This document shows positions 8,298 through 15,862 of a DNA stretch of 64,000 nt, in pieces. Within the stretch, counting starts at the first letter, position 1; the number at the start of each line of letters is the position of its first letter. The DNA comes from Nitrosomonas marina (GTDB lineage: Bacteria; Pseudomonadota; Gammaproteobacteria; Burkholderiales; Nitrosomonadaceae). The stretch spans positions 1-64,000 of the forward strand of contig NZ_FOCP01000015.1 of the NCBI RefSeq assembly GCF_900110145.1, written 5' to 3'. Below the pieces are notes generated by a model. It saw nothing but the letters and a program-made list of their open reading frames with translations. It had not been told where the DNA came from and searched no databases. The translations under genes were made by a program, and so were the position numbers.

Positions 8298-8321
8298 GGT
8301 ATTGGCGTACCGAAGACAAGG
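8298..8321 (+). promoter_or_regulatory. Stretch complementary to the C4-like RNA
   Basis: The complement of this 24-base stretch nearly matches 8419-8440 of the C4-like element (CCTTGT-CGGTACGCCAA in common). It is about 100 bases upstream of that element and on the same strand, so both would be in one early transcript. A short hairpin, CGCGGC-AAAA-GCCGCG (8280-8295), precedes it. It could be an antisense target or one arm of a long-range stem. Confidence 0.5.
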
Positions 8322-8382
8322 CGGACGGCCGCCATAAAGCGGTTATTTTTTGTCCGTTGATACACACATGCACGCTAAGTTT

Positions 8383-8460
8383 TGGCGGGCTGTACGGGGA
8401 GCCTTGTGCTCGCCGGTACCTTGTCCCGGTACGCCAACCCGTACAGTTCCGCTCCCCTGA
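8383..8460 (+). ncRNA. C4-like phage antisense RNA
   Basis: The outer stem CTGTACGGG (8390-8398) with CCCGTACAG (8438-8446) is perfect and encloses two short hairpins (GAGC/GCTC and CCGGTACC/CCGGTAC). The conserved-looking CCTTGTCCCGGTACGCCAACCC loop region is the part I associate with C4 RNAs of phages P1/P7 and related prophages, which base-pair with an anti-repressor message. It is GC-rich within an AT-rich phage. Assignment rests on memory of that motif plus the structure. Confidence 0.55.
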
Positions 8461-8511
8461 TTGGCGTCAGGAAAGCGGGAGATATAACCGCAAGACAAGG
8501 AGAGAAACATC

Positions 8512-8760
8512 ATGTGTAACAATTTAAACCCCATCTTAATTGATACTCATCTAAAAGTGGCCTGGTTAAAGTCATTATCCGTAGCATCCAGCATAATCCT
8601 TTCAGGGGGTGAATTGCCAAGTGAAGTGCAGCGTGAATCAGTAGGGCTGTACCTACTCGACATAATGAATTTTATCGCTACCGAAGTTGAGGAAGAGCTA
8701 TCTGAAAAGGTCGTAGCCTTATATTCTGCGAACCATAAAACAGGAGGCGGCCATGAATAA
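8512..8760 (+). CDS. Small phage early protein, unknown
   Basis: An 82-residue acidic helical protein without recognised domains. It has a strong ribosome site (AAGGAGAG, 8498-8505) and follows the C4-like RNA directly, so translation could be under RNA control. It overlaps the next gene by 8 bp, indicating coupled expression. Its place between GemA and Mor is one where Mu-like phages carry variable small genes. Confidence 0.6.
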   Translation: MCNNLNPILIDTHLKVAWLKSLSVASSIILSGGELPSEVQRESVGLYLLDIMNFIATEVEEELSEKVVALYSANHKTGGGHE

Positions 8761-9049
8761 CCATACCAACGAAGAAGTTGAAATCGTCCCAAATTACGAA
8801 AAGATTCCCGGCACACGTGAAAGCTATCGAAAAATTGCTGATGATTTTGAATATTCAAGTACTGCGCTTGCTGCATTGGGTGATTTGATGATCAAAGCAG
8901 AAAACGAGCGTTTGAGTGAACATACTCTAGAAGGCATTGGCTACCTGTTGCTTATCGTAAGTGATAGCCTTTTAGATAAATGCCTTTCTTCATTAGATAT
9001 GGCAGCAGAAGCTAAGAAACTCGGGCAGGAAAACGAGCCAACACATTAA
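8753..9049 (+). CDS. Small phage early protein, unknown
   Basis: A 98-residue acidic, mostly helical protein. ATG 8753 is preceded by AGGAGG (8741-8746) within the end of the previous gene. No family recognised. A segment of it (SSTALAALGDLMIKAENERLSEHTLEGIGYLLLIVSDSL) recalls the helical pattern of small phage proteins usually annotated as unknown. It is the last gene before a palindromic terminator. Confidence 0.6.
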   Translation: MNNHTNEEVEIVPNYEKIPGTRESYRKIADDFEYSSTALAALGDLMIKAENERLSEHTLEGIGYLLLIVSDSLLDKCLSSLDMAAEAKKLGQENEPTH

Positions 9050-9059
9050 TTTCCTTTCA

Positions 9060-9077
9060 GGCGGAACGCGTTCCGCC
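9060..9077 (+). terminator. Palindromic terminator-like site
   Basis: A perfect palindrome GGCGGAAC-GC-GTTCCGCC followed by TTC, located 10 bp after the stop of the preceding gene and 70 bp before mor. Lacks a strong T-run, so could equally be a protein-binding site. Confidence 0.4.
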
Positions 9078-9148
9078 TTCACTTACCACATATCACTTGG
9101 CACTATAAAGAGGAAATCTTTCCTCACAAAAAACGTTAACAAGTTGGC

Positions 9149-9499
9149 ATGACATTTCGAAAAAATAGCGATAGCGAAGCCCTTTTAAGTTTGATCGGAG
9201 AAGGTGCCTTTACCCGGCTATGCATGGTTTTTGGAGGCACGCGCTTGTATATCTCCGATACGAAGCGATCGAGGCAAAGACTTACTGTTATTGTCGGGGA
9301 AGAGTTAGCAGAAAAAATCATGTTTCATTACAAGAGCGCATGTTTGAATTTGCCTAAATTGTCTGTGCTTGAAATTGAAAGGCGCAAACAAGCAATCATT
9401 GATGATCACAAAAAAGGCATGAGCCATAGAGATTTAGCCATGAAATATGATGTGACCGACCGCCACATAAGAAATATCGTTTCTAACCAAGTTATTTGA
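9149..9499 (+). CDS. mor: Mor-type transcription activator
   Basis: A 116-residue protein of the Mor family of transposable phages. The N-terminal dimerisation part includes GGTRLYISDTKRSRQRLTVIVGEELAEKI and the C-terminal helix-turn-helix is MSHRDLAMKYDVTDRHIRNIV. In Mu, Mor switches on the middle promoter leading to late genes. Here no late genes are found downstream, so the target may be the gene at 9803 or nothing. The frame is intact. Confidence 0.85.
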   Translation: MTFRKNSDSEALLSLIGEGAFTRLCMVFGGTRLYISDTKRSRQRLTVIVGEELAEKIMFHYKSACLNLPKLSVLEIERRKQAIIDDHKKGMSHRDLAMKYDVTDRHIRNIVSNQVI

Positions 9500-9636
9500 T
9501 TTGTTGCTCATTATTAAGCTGGATTCTGCATTAAGACAGGCAAACCATAGATGCAGATTAGTTTAATCATGGGTGGCACTGGATTGTTTTCCACGCTGTT
9601 CGGTGCCGGATTGATTGCCTGTTATGGTTTGCTTTG

Positions 9637-9725
9637 GAGTTCATTTTTTAGCTTCGATTCATAATTAAAGAATGAACACGAGCCGTCCACAGCCATGTAG
9701 GGAAACATGGGTGCCCCCGGTTTCT
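9637..9725 (+). repeat. Structured repeat, copy 1
   Basis: About 89 bp matching 10395-10480 along its whole length (GAGTTC--T-TTTAGC-TCGAT, CATAATTAAAG-ATGAACA-GA-CCG, then CCATG-AGGGAAACATGG). It folds as nested stems: GAGCCG with GGTTTC outside, CCATG with CATGG inside around TAGGGAAA. Copies sit on both sides of the gene at 9803. The gap 9500-9802 holds no convincing gene. Confidence 0.65.
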
Positions 9726-9802
9726 TTTCCGTCGTACTATTGCAAAATTAACGCCTTATTTGGTACCTAACAATCTGTCAATTAAATCACCAGGAGCCAC
9801 CA

Positions 9803-10387
9803 ATGAAAGAATTACTTAAAGTACATCAAGCTGACAAGCAGAAATACGCACAAGCTATCGCAGAGCTCGATAAGTTGCAACTGAGTGAAAATGAACTGAA
9901 AGGAAAAATAAACATACTTGCAAGCAATGTATTGAATGCTGAGCAAATGATAGCCAGAGCACTGACAAACGAAAGTCTAGAAAAAGCACGTGCCGAGGTT
10001 GAAGCAGCTCTAAGAAAGGAAAACGATGCAAAAACGTTACTAAGCAACACTCAGAGGGCAATTCGTGAGTTAAAGGAAAAATTACCTGCATTGCATAACG
10101 ACGTTTTACTAGCAGAGCAAGATATCTGGAAAGCACAACAGGAACGGTTGATTCAGGAAATAAAAACCAACACGGATGTGCTGCGTCTTATTATGAAAGC
10201 CTATACTGCCTGCTGGCAAATTGGCTATCGTTGGAAGTTAGAAGAATTTATCCGTGAAAAAATTCTGAATGCGGATTTTTGCGGAGATCCTGATATTCTG
10301 ATTTCATTCAAAGATGAAATGGTAGAGCAAATATGGACAGAATCTAAGACACAAGCTTCAGATATAACGAGCAAACCATCCGTTTGA
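9803..10387 (+). CDS. Coiled-coil protein of unknown function
   Basis: 194 residues. Residues 1-115 are almost pure heptad-type coiled coil, rich in Ala, Lys, Glu and Leu; 115-180 form a mixed domain (IMKAYTACWQIGYRWKLEEFIREKIL). No signal peptide or membrane segment. It starts at ATG 9803 after CAGGAG. It lies where Mu-like phages have middle or lysis genes but matches none that I know. It is bracketed by two copies of a structured 86-89-bp repeat, suggesting it was inserted or duplicated as a unit. Confidence 0.6.
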   Translation: MKELLKVHQADKQKYAQAIAELDKLQLSENELKGKINILASNVLNAEQMIARALTNESLEKARAEVEAALRKENDAKTLLSNTQRAIRELKEKLPALHNDVLLAEQDIWKAQQERLIQEIKTNTDVLRLIMKAYTACWQIGYRWKLEEFIREKILNADFCGDPDILISFKDEMVEQIWTESKTQASDITSKPSV

Positions 10388-10394
10388 ATTTAGA

Positions 10395-10480
10395 GAGTTC
10401 GTTCTTTAGCGTCGATCATAATTAAAGTATGAACATGAACCGTTCATAGCCATGAGGGAAACATGGTCACCCCCGGTTCT
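10395..10480 (+). repeat. Structured repeat, copy 2
   Basis: Second copy of the 9637-9725 element. Pairing is kept with compensating differences: GAACCG pairs with CGGTTC and CCATG with CATGG around AGGGAAA. It ends at the stop of the convergent gene at 10479, so it may also act as the transcription end for both directions. Confidence 0.65.
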
Positions 10481-10844
10481 AATATCCTAAATCTTTTAGT
10501 GTACCTGTTGTTGGCAACAAAATAGGAACTTTGAATTTTATTCTATTCATAGAGCTATTTTGAGTGATGCTAGAACTTGCCGGAGATACTGATATTGATC
10601 CTATTGAAGCGTTATTCCCGTCAGAAGCCGATTTCTCCTCGGATACTGTTACAGCAACATCAAATGCGACAACTTGTAACGGTATACCAGTTTCTGAACA
10701 AACCAAACGGTTTTCATTTGAACCATGTAGTCTCCCAGTAACTGGGTTAATATTTGCTTTTTGAGTGTTACCAAACTCTTGTGCTTTTACTACACCTGTA
10801 ATTATTTGCTTCAATGTTTCAGCAACGAAATCGTCTAATTTCAT
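10479..10844 (-). CDS. Unknown protein paired with the gene at 10848
   Basis: 121 residues. It opens with an amphipathic helix (MKLDDFVAETLKQIITGVVKAQ), continues with a linker, and ends in a beta-rich part (VVAFDVAVTVSEE... NRIKFKVPILLP). This layout of a regulatory helix followed by a small beta domain recurs in uncharacterised bacterial proteins, but I cannot name the family. It starts 4 bp from the stop of the preceding gene, so the two form an operon. Confidence 0.6.
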   Translation of the reverse strand: MKLDDFVAETLKQIITGVVKAQEFGNTQKANINPVTGRLHGSNENRLVCSETGIPLQVVAFDVAVTVSEEKSASDGNNASIGSISVSPASSSITQNSSMNRIKFKVPILLPTTGTLKDLGY

Positions 10845-10847
10845 TCA

Positions 10848-11438
10848 TTACCTCAATAAAGAAAGGATAATAGAAATAATCGATGCTATGCTTCCAACTT
10901 GAGGAAGAGCAGCGAGAAGTGTTTCAACTACGGCTTTACTTGGATTTTTATTATTCATTTGAACTTCTACTGCATCAATTATTTCTTCAGCTTTTTTTTC
11001 GTCGTTAGAATCAAGATGTAAATGTTTTATTTCATCCCGAAGGGATTGAATATATCCTTGTATCTCTGTATTAGGCTGGACAATATTTACAGAATTATCC
11101 ACTGAGTTTTGGTTAATGCGTGTATTCATACCACTGATATTGTAGGTAATGTTCTGTACCGCTTGTTTTGCTTCAGGTATGCCTAATTTACTTACATACA
11201 TCTGATACCCAGCGGGTATATCGTGAAATTTTTCATGATATCCTGGGTCAACTACTTTATATGTTTCCTCTGCTCCATTAGACATATTTCTTTGTATAAG
11301 ATCACCCATTTCAATCAAAAGGTCTGAGCGTTGAATATATATTTTATTTTTTTGTATGCTGGCTTTAATTCCTTCATATATTTGACCATTTTTCTTTAAT
11401 AATTTCACACTATCTGTAAGTAAATCGTCAAAACTCAT
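10848..11438 (-). CDS. Unknown protein with C-terminal hydrophobic helix
   Basis: 196 residues. Residues 1-85 look like a compact beta domain (SVKLLKKNGQIYEGIKASIQKNKIYI...DIPAGYQMYVSKLG). A short NISGMNTRINQNSVDNSVNIV segment follows, a motif I have seen between sensor and effector parts of uncharacterised proteins. A helical stretch leads to a hydrophobic tail (about 172-195, VGSIASIISIILSLLR) that could insert in membrane. First gene of a two-gene minus-strand unit. A defence or toxin role is a guess. Confidence 0.6.
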   Translation of the reverse strand: MSFDDLLTDSVKLLKKNGQIYEGIKASIQKNKIYIQRSDLLIEMGDLIQRNMSNGAEETYKVVDPGYHEKFHDIPAGYQMYVSKLGIPEAKQAVQNITYNISGMNTRINQNSVDNSVNIVQPNTEIQGYIQSLRDEIKHLHLDSNDEKKAEEIIDAVEVQMNNKNPSKAVVETLLAALPQVGSIASIISIILSLLR

Positions 11439-12012
11439 CGCCTAATGCCTCTTTATAACAGAGAATCAATTATATAATTTTTTAAATCAATATTTGTTGT
11501 TATTGTAATGTTGGTATTGTTAGTGACATTCAAGTATGTTTGCCTTAGTTGATTGCTAACAATATTAAATAGTTAAGTAATAGATATATTAATCAGTTAA
11601 TTACTTATTTCATAAAAGTTTAAAATTAAAGATTAGTTTTAAATGGAGAATCTTTCTTTGAAATATTTAAATATCCTCGTGGCTTAATATAGAAGTTAAC
11701 TCGTGCTCAAAAAGTGAATAAATTTAATTAATAAATACCACGCCAACCAATTTACCCGAGGTATATAAATAGGTAAATCGGCTAGGCCTACCTAATAGGC
11801 AACAAGAAGTAAATGAGCAAAAAACCAGTACCAAAATCGGGTACTGGTTTTTTAAATGACACATCCATATCAATGATCAAATAGAAAGGCTTAGATGCTT
11901 TAAGATAGATATTCGAATTCAGTCATTCATTCATTAATATCCCGCGTTATATATTTGAGACTGTGATAGGAAATTGAGATTTATTTCAATTCATTTGTCT
12001 CAATGTATTAAT
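11439..12012. other. AT-rich gap with one strong hairpin
   Basis: 574 bp with no credible gene. Upstream region of the minus-strand pair ending at 11438, then a strong bidirectional terminator (11819-11853), and small dyads such as TTTACC/GGTAAA (near 11750 and 11772) and TAGGCCTA (11783-11790). Confidence 0.5.
11819..11853. terminator. Strong bidirectional terminator
   Basis: AAAAAACCAGTACC (11819-11832) pairs perfectly with GGTACTGGTTTTTT (11840-11853), a 14-bp stem with flanking A and T runs, so works on both strands. It insulates the minus-strand pair at 10479-11438 from genes to its right. Confidence 0.75.
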
Positions 12013-12315
12013 CTAATTGTCCGCCGTCAAGATTGAAAAAGAAATTTTGTATTTTGTCCGTAAGCCTTCTATTGTAACGTCTACGGTTAATTTTACATAA
12101 TATAAATTATAAGCAATGGGAAAGTCGCAGAAAATACTGCAGAAAAGCTGATTAAGAGCACGACATAAAAGTCGCAGTTCTTCCGGATCAACGCCTGCTT
12201 CTAGCAGGCGTTTTTTTTCGGCTGCAACATATCGATAATAACGGCGCTTTATACTGGAATTTCGGTTGTATCGAATATGCCAATATAAATTTGTGATTTT
12301 TGAAAACATGCTCAC
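12013..12315 (-). CDS. Small basic protein behind the KAP NTPase
   Basis: 100 residues, basic and aromatic N-terminally (YWHIRYNRNSSIKRRYYRYVAAEKKRLLEAGVDPEELRLLCRALN), with no recognised family. It starts 7 bp after the KAP ATPase stop, so it is the second gene of that operon. The AEKKRLLEAGVDPEELR stretch is typical of a helical protein-protein or nucleic-acid contact region. A partner role for the ATPase is inferred only from spacing. Confidence 0.55.
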   Translation of the reverse strand: MSMFSKITNLYWHIRYNRNSSIKRRYYRYVAAEKKRLLEAGVDPEELRLLCRALNQLFCSIFCDFPIAYNLYYVKLTVDVTIEGLRTKYKISFSILTADN

Positions 12316-12322
12316 AAGGAAT

Positions 12323-13738
12323 TCACTGGTTGTAAATAGATCCGCTTGTCCATTGATCTAAATTTTCAATGTGTTTATAAATCCCATGAAAATTGCTATT
12401 AGGGCCAGAACCCCATCCTTGTACAAATTTGATTAACGAACTTTCAAAAGCCATTTCATCTAAAGGCAAATTTAATAATTTTATTATTGCTTTATATGGT
12501 CTATCCTTATTTATTATTTTAAGGCCTTTGCCCGTAAGGCAAAGCTTAAACCACCAATAATCAGAATTATTCATTGATAAACCCTCAAAGAGTTCATAAA
12601 CATCATTAGGCTCAAGCTGCCCGGTACCTAATGTCTGATAAAACCTTTGATTGCGAACTCTTAATACTAGAAGCAGAATGGTTCCAGTAACCACACACCA
12701 TTCTAAATGTCTATTATCATTTGAAGTAGTTTCACCTATGTGTCCTAATATCCTAAAGATTTCCTGCACTTGTCTGGGAGTTAAATTAAAAACTTCAATA
12801 AGGCCTGCAATACGATTCTTTGTGGTGTCATCAAAGCCCATCACTGAATATCTTGTACCATTACCCTTAATATATTTATTGACATACTCATCTACTAATT
12901 TTTTACAGCTTAAGCTTGTTATGACCGGCAGATTAATTTCACGATGGACAAACTTACGATAATACTCACTGAATTCAAGGTCTTTACCAAATGTGGTTCT
13001 TGCGGAATTTTCTAGCTGGCTGCGATCAACAGCAAGAAGAAAAACAATACCTTTTATATCGAATATATGCTTAATCGTTTCTAAATATGCAATAGCGTAA
13101 TCGGGTCTACACCGATCTAACTCATCAACCATAAATATAATACTTGGCTTCGAAGTATCATTAACTAAAGAAGTAATTACATCTTTTAGATGGGCCATTG
13201 CTACTTTTCTATGTTGATATAAAGAAAATGAATCATGATTTAAAATGTTTTCATTATTTCTTTCATCGTTTTTGTTCATTGCATCATTGGCCGCGATTTT
13301 TGGACTTGCACCTAATGCAGATTCCATAAATTGAGTACCAAGTGAAGTCATGAACCAACCCAAATCTTTGGCCGCCTCAATCAGCTTGGTTTTATTTTCG
13401 TTATCATTTTTCCCTAAGCTATCGACAAGAGCTGAAACAACAGCGAAAAGAGGATCACCCATGTAATCACTTTCCCAAGCATTTAATAAAACAATTAAAG
13501 GCTTTTCACTAAACTCATGGATTTTTGACTTCAACTCATCTTCATTATCAAAAGAAGATTTCCACATATCTAAAAAAGCGGTTTTGCCAGCTCCATACTT
13601 TGCATTTAGACTTATAACAAGACTGCCATCAACAAATTGATGCTCAACGGCTATGAATTTTTCCAAACGCTCCGACAGTTTCTGAATATCATCACCTAAT
13701 AAATTTTTATCAAAAGCCGAAATATTTTGAGTGCTCAT
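12323..13738 (-). CDS. KAP-family P-loop NTPase
   Basis: 471 residues. Walker A is AKYGAGKT (46-53) and Walker B is IIFMVDELDRC (around 205), followed by the KAP-typical DYAIAYLETIKHIFDIKGIVFLLAVDRSQLENS. The two transmembrane helices inserted in many KAP proteins are absent; a hydrophobic patch near 355 (VVTGTILLLVLRV) is the only candidate. KAP ATPases include the phage-exclusion protein PifA of plasmid F. Here it heads a two-gene minus-strand unit in the accessory region. Confidence 0.85.
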   Translation of the reverse strand: MSTQNISAFDKNLLGDDIQKLSERLEKFIAVEHQFVDGSLVISLNAKYGAGKTAFLDMWKSSFDNEDELKSKIHEFSEKPLIVLLNAWESDYMGDPLFAVVSALVDSLGKNDNENKTKLIEAAKDLGWFMTSLGTQFMESALGASPKIAANDAMNKNDERNNENILNHDSFSLYQHRKVAMAHLKDVITSLVNDTSKPSIIFMVDELDRCRPDYAIAYLETIKHIFDIKGIVFLLAVDRSQLENSARTTFGKDLEFSEYYRKFVHREINLPVITSLSCKKLVDEYVNKYIKGNGTRYSVMGFDDTTKNRIAGLIEVFNLTPRQVQEIFRILGHIGETTSNDNRHLEWCVVTGTILLLVLRVRNQRFYQTLGTGQLEPNDVYELFEGLSMNNSDYWWFKLCLTGKGLKIINKDRPYKAIIKLLNLPLDEMAFESSLIKFVQGWGSGPNSNFHGIYKHIENLDQWTSGSIYNQ

Positions 13739-14034
13739 TTCTTATTCCTGTCTTATTAAATAATATTCTGTTCAAAGATGCGTATTCGAGGCCAGAAGTG
13801 CTATCGGAATTAATATTGAAATCAATGGAAAACCTCCAATGTATAGAATTCAATTTAATTAGCCCAGCGTTATTTCTGTATTATTACTCTATTACTTCCT
13901 CTTTCAAACGTTTTTTGTTTTTAAGAAAGCATTGTCAGATTTAAATTCTGACACCGTTAGGGTTCGGGCACATGTCCGCCATGCGGCCATACCCCCGAGC
14001 CGGTCGGCGGCGCGGCCCTTGTTCTGTTTTCTGT
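13739..14034. other. Intergenic gap with a GC-rich structured island
   Basis: The left part is AT-rich and includes the KAP gene promoter region. From 13951 to 14030 the base composition changes sharply: GGTTCGGG pairs with CCCCGAGCC, CCGC-CAT-GCGG forms an inner dyad, and GGTCGGCGGCGCGGCC follows. It lies directly after the stop of the minus-strand gene at 14035. No protein reading fits it well. Confidence 0.45.
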
Positions 14035-14316
14035 TTAAAGTTGATTATCTAATTTTTCTGCAGATCGCAAATGTGGAAATTTCTCACAATGGATTTCATA
14101 AAGTGCGTGTATTTCATCCATTGCTTCACGGGGAAATCCATTTCTGCCTGCACGTTCGTTAGTATTAACCAGCAGCTGATTAATGAATGGATAAAATTCT
14201 GGGTATCCCCAGTGCCATACGATTTTATCTGCAACATGGATGAAATCGCGCTCTAAAACCGATGGCTTATTTTTCAAATAAATTTTGAATTCTCTTATTT
14301 GTCTTCTCAAAGGCAT
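14035..14316 (-). CDS. Small unknown protein, paralogue of the one at 17418
   Basis: 93 residues from ATG 14316. That start is chosen because the paralogue at 17418 begins at the same point (MPLR); a longer frame to 14409 adds an unrelated hydrophobic stretch. The shared core is LERDF-HVADKI-HWGYPEFYPFIN-LLVN and EIH-LYEIHCEK-P-LRSA. Family unknown; it appears soluble and all-helical. A GC-rich structured element follows its stop. Confidence 0.6.
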   Translation of the reverse strand: MPLRRQIREFKIYLKNKPSVLERDFIHVADKIVWHWGYPEFYPFINQLLVNTNERAGRNGFPREAMDEIHALYEIHCEKFPHLRSAEKLDNQL

Positions 14317-14491
14317 TTTTTTTATCCAAAAATTAAAGTAGGCAAATTTTACTAGCCAGGTATTTACAGAAAATTCAAAAAAAATAGCAATTTCTATGTT
14401 TCTCAGCAAATTCAGAGTTAAAAGAGGTGATGTATACGTTTGTACACCAACAATCGGAAAATGAATTATTCTGCCCTCAAACCCTAAAACT

Positions 14492-14517
14492 ATTAAAGCC
14501 CCTCGCGGGGCTTTAAT
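14492..14517. terminator. Terminator, same sequence as at 16543
   Basis: ATTAAAGCCCC-TCGC-GGGGCTTTAAT, an 11-bp stem. It follows the stop of the minus-strand gene at 14539. The hairpin at 16543-16568 is identical but for one loop base, and some 30 bases to the right of each also resemble one another. Confidence 0.7.
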
Positions 14518-14538
14518 TTTTAGCCTCTGTAATATCTT

Positions 14539-14871
14539 TTACTGGACACTATAGATATTAAATTCAGATGGATTTTTTTTACTATTGCCTTCGTTACTGC
14601 AACAAAATTCTTGAAATAAACTATTATTATCAAATGTAAGAACAGTTTGATAATCATATTCACGCCCAGATATATAAGACGCAATTGCTTCACAGGCTTT
14701 AATGTAACTGCTGAATTCTTCCTCAAATCCTGAATCATCGGCTAACACATAACCAAAGCCGTTTTTAATGACTTCGACCTTAAAGATAATTTCATCTACA
14801 TGATCCGCTGTTTGTTGGTAGATTTTCACAAAATCAGCTGTCTTTAGTGTTTCATAATTGCATGTTTCCAT
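14539..14871 (-). CDS. Unknown acidic protein
   Basis: 110 residues, acidic, with a mixed alpha/beta look (ADHVDEIIFKVEVIKNGFGYVLADDSGFEEEFSSYIKACEAIASYISG). It has a Cys-Cys pair near the C terminus. No signal peptide or membrane segment and no family recognised. Good AGGGAG ribosome site upstream at 14881-14886 on the minus strand. Ends just before a strong terminator. Confidence 0.5.
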   Translation of the reverse strand: METCNYETLKTADFVKIYQQTADHVDEIIFKVEVIKNGFGYVLADDSGFEEEFSSYIKACEAIASYISGREYDYQTVLTFDNNSLFQEFCCSNEGNSKKNPSEFNIYSVQ

Positions 14872-14936
14872 TTTGCATTACTCCCTTGTTATTGATTTAC
14901 CAACTTTTTTTGTTTGCGTCCACCTGTGCTCAGTGG

Positions 14937-15176
14937 CTAGTTCACTTCAGAGAAAACGCAAGCAGCTATTCGATTCCAGTCATAATCACGAGAAACCAAT
15001 GCATGAAGAAGTAAACCGGCCTGTATGGGTTTTTCCTCCGGCTTTGTGGGTTGTATCTTTATAACGGGCGTTTTTTCTTCAGATTCAGGTTTTACTTCGG
15101 TTATTTGTTCATCTTCAGAATTTTTGAGCTTATCCAGAACTTTCGACGTAGCTGCATAATGAAGAAATATCGGCAC
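14937..15176 (-). CDS. Possible small protein with Lys/Glu/Pro-rich middle
   Basis: 79 residues from GTG 15176. The middle is low complexity (EVKPESEEKTPVIKIQPTKPEEKP), which is typical of spacer sequence. It begins 2 bp after the stop of the preceding minus-strand gene, in another frame, so could be its operon partner or the remainder of a longer protein broken by a frameshift. Coding status is uncertain. Confidence 0.35.
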   Translation of the reverse strand: MPIFLHYAATSKVLDKLKNSEDEQITEVKPESEEKTPVIKIQPTKPEEKPIQAGLLLHALVSRDYDWNRIAACVFSEVN

Positions 15177-15178
15177 CG

Positions 15179-15862
15179 CTAGGAAACGGCTATGGAAATA
15201 TAAAGTAAAGCCGGTTTTTTTCGCTCGACTTTTGTATGCTTGGATGCCGAGTAATACAGTTCAAAACTTTGTTCCGGTATTTTGTATTGTGTTTTGACTG
15301 CGTTTAACTGGTTGGTTCTGGCTTTTGGGTTTGATGTTCGCATTAAATTACACTGTGTTGCACTGGCGGAAGAGAAATCAAAATACGGACTTTGTGCTGC
15401 AAATAATTCACATGCGATTGAAGCGGCGGTAGACGATTTTAAATCGTTGCCATTAACCGTGCATCCAAAGCCGGTACAGTAATAGGCGGCTTCAACAATA
15501 ATATAAGGGTAGCCAGGTAAACTTGGATTGCCGCTTGTTGTCCTGACACCATCAACATCACAAATGCTGGTTTCAGCGCAAATATATGCAACAGTCCCAG
15601 CCGCCATACCCAGAGGCGTTAATTTTCTGGCCAATGATGCCAGTGCGCCCCCTACTTTCTCCAGATCGACAAATGAAAGCTCAGAAACCGTATTTGCCAC
15701 ATATTTCCAAGGCCCTGATATCGCAAGACAATTTTTTACTAATATTTCAGCTAATGTTTCAATAGAAGGTGGCTCTATTTCAGCTGGTGGTGCACCTTTA
15801 CTGGGTGGCTCTGCTGGGGGTTCTTGGATCAGATTAGTTGCAACAAATAATGCTGGAAGCAT
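15179..15862 (-). CDS. Cysteine-containing protein of unknown function, possibly truncated
   Basis: 227 residues. A Pro-rich N terminus (EPPAEPPSKGAPPAEIEPPS) leads to a domain with Cys in pairs (AYICAETSICDVDG; AYYCTGFGCTVNG), suggesting disulfides and export, but only a weak hydrophobic start precedes it and no proper signal peptide. The start ATG 15862 is back to back with the plus-strand fascin-like gene with no room for promoters. This suggests a rearrangement junction near 15860 that cut both genes. Confidence 0.5.
   Translation of the reverse strand: MLPALFVATNLIQEPPAEPPSKGAPPAEIEPPSIETLAEILVKNCLAISGPWKYVANTVSELSFVDLEKVGGALASLARKLTPLGMAAGTVAYICAETSICDVDGVRTTSGNPSLPGYPYIIVEAAYYCTGFGCTVNGNDLKSSTAASIACELFAAQSPYFDFSSASATQCNLMRTSNPKARTNQLNAVKTQYKIPEQSFELYYSASKHTKVERKKPALLYISIAVS

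Larger units (their letters stand above)
3282..10480. mobile_element. Mu-like (BcepMu-type) transposable phage, early region
   Basis: Gene order is repressor (minus strand), Ner-like regulator, MuA, MuB, GemA-like, small early genes, Mor activator: the early region of Mu-like phages. No terminase, head, tail, lysis or C-type activator gene follows in the window. I could not find matching TG...CA ends or a 5-bp target duplication. The left end should lie between 3229 and 3282, and the right end could be anywhere from 10.5 to 17.8 kb. Limits given are only the recognisable core. Confidence 0.75.

Noticed and set aside
9552-9614. Small hydrophobic peptide after mor (MQISLIMGGTGLFSTLSVPD)
   Set aside because: Only 20 residues and no ribosome site; careful re-reading shows an early stop, so no holin-like gene.
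13932-14162. Plus-strand frame across the GC-rich island
   Set aside because: It overlaps the minus-strand gene at 14035, which has a clear paralogue; the frame has no family likeness or ribosome site.
15528-15862. Plus-strand frame leading into the fascin-like gene
   Set aside because: This part lies opposite the Cys protein gene and reads like its shadow; only sequence after about 15863 looks coding on the plus strand.
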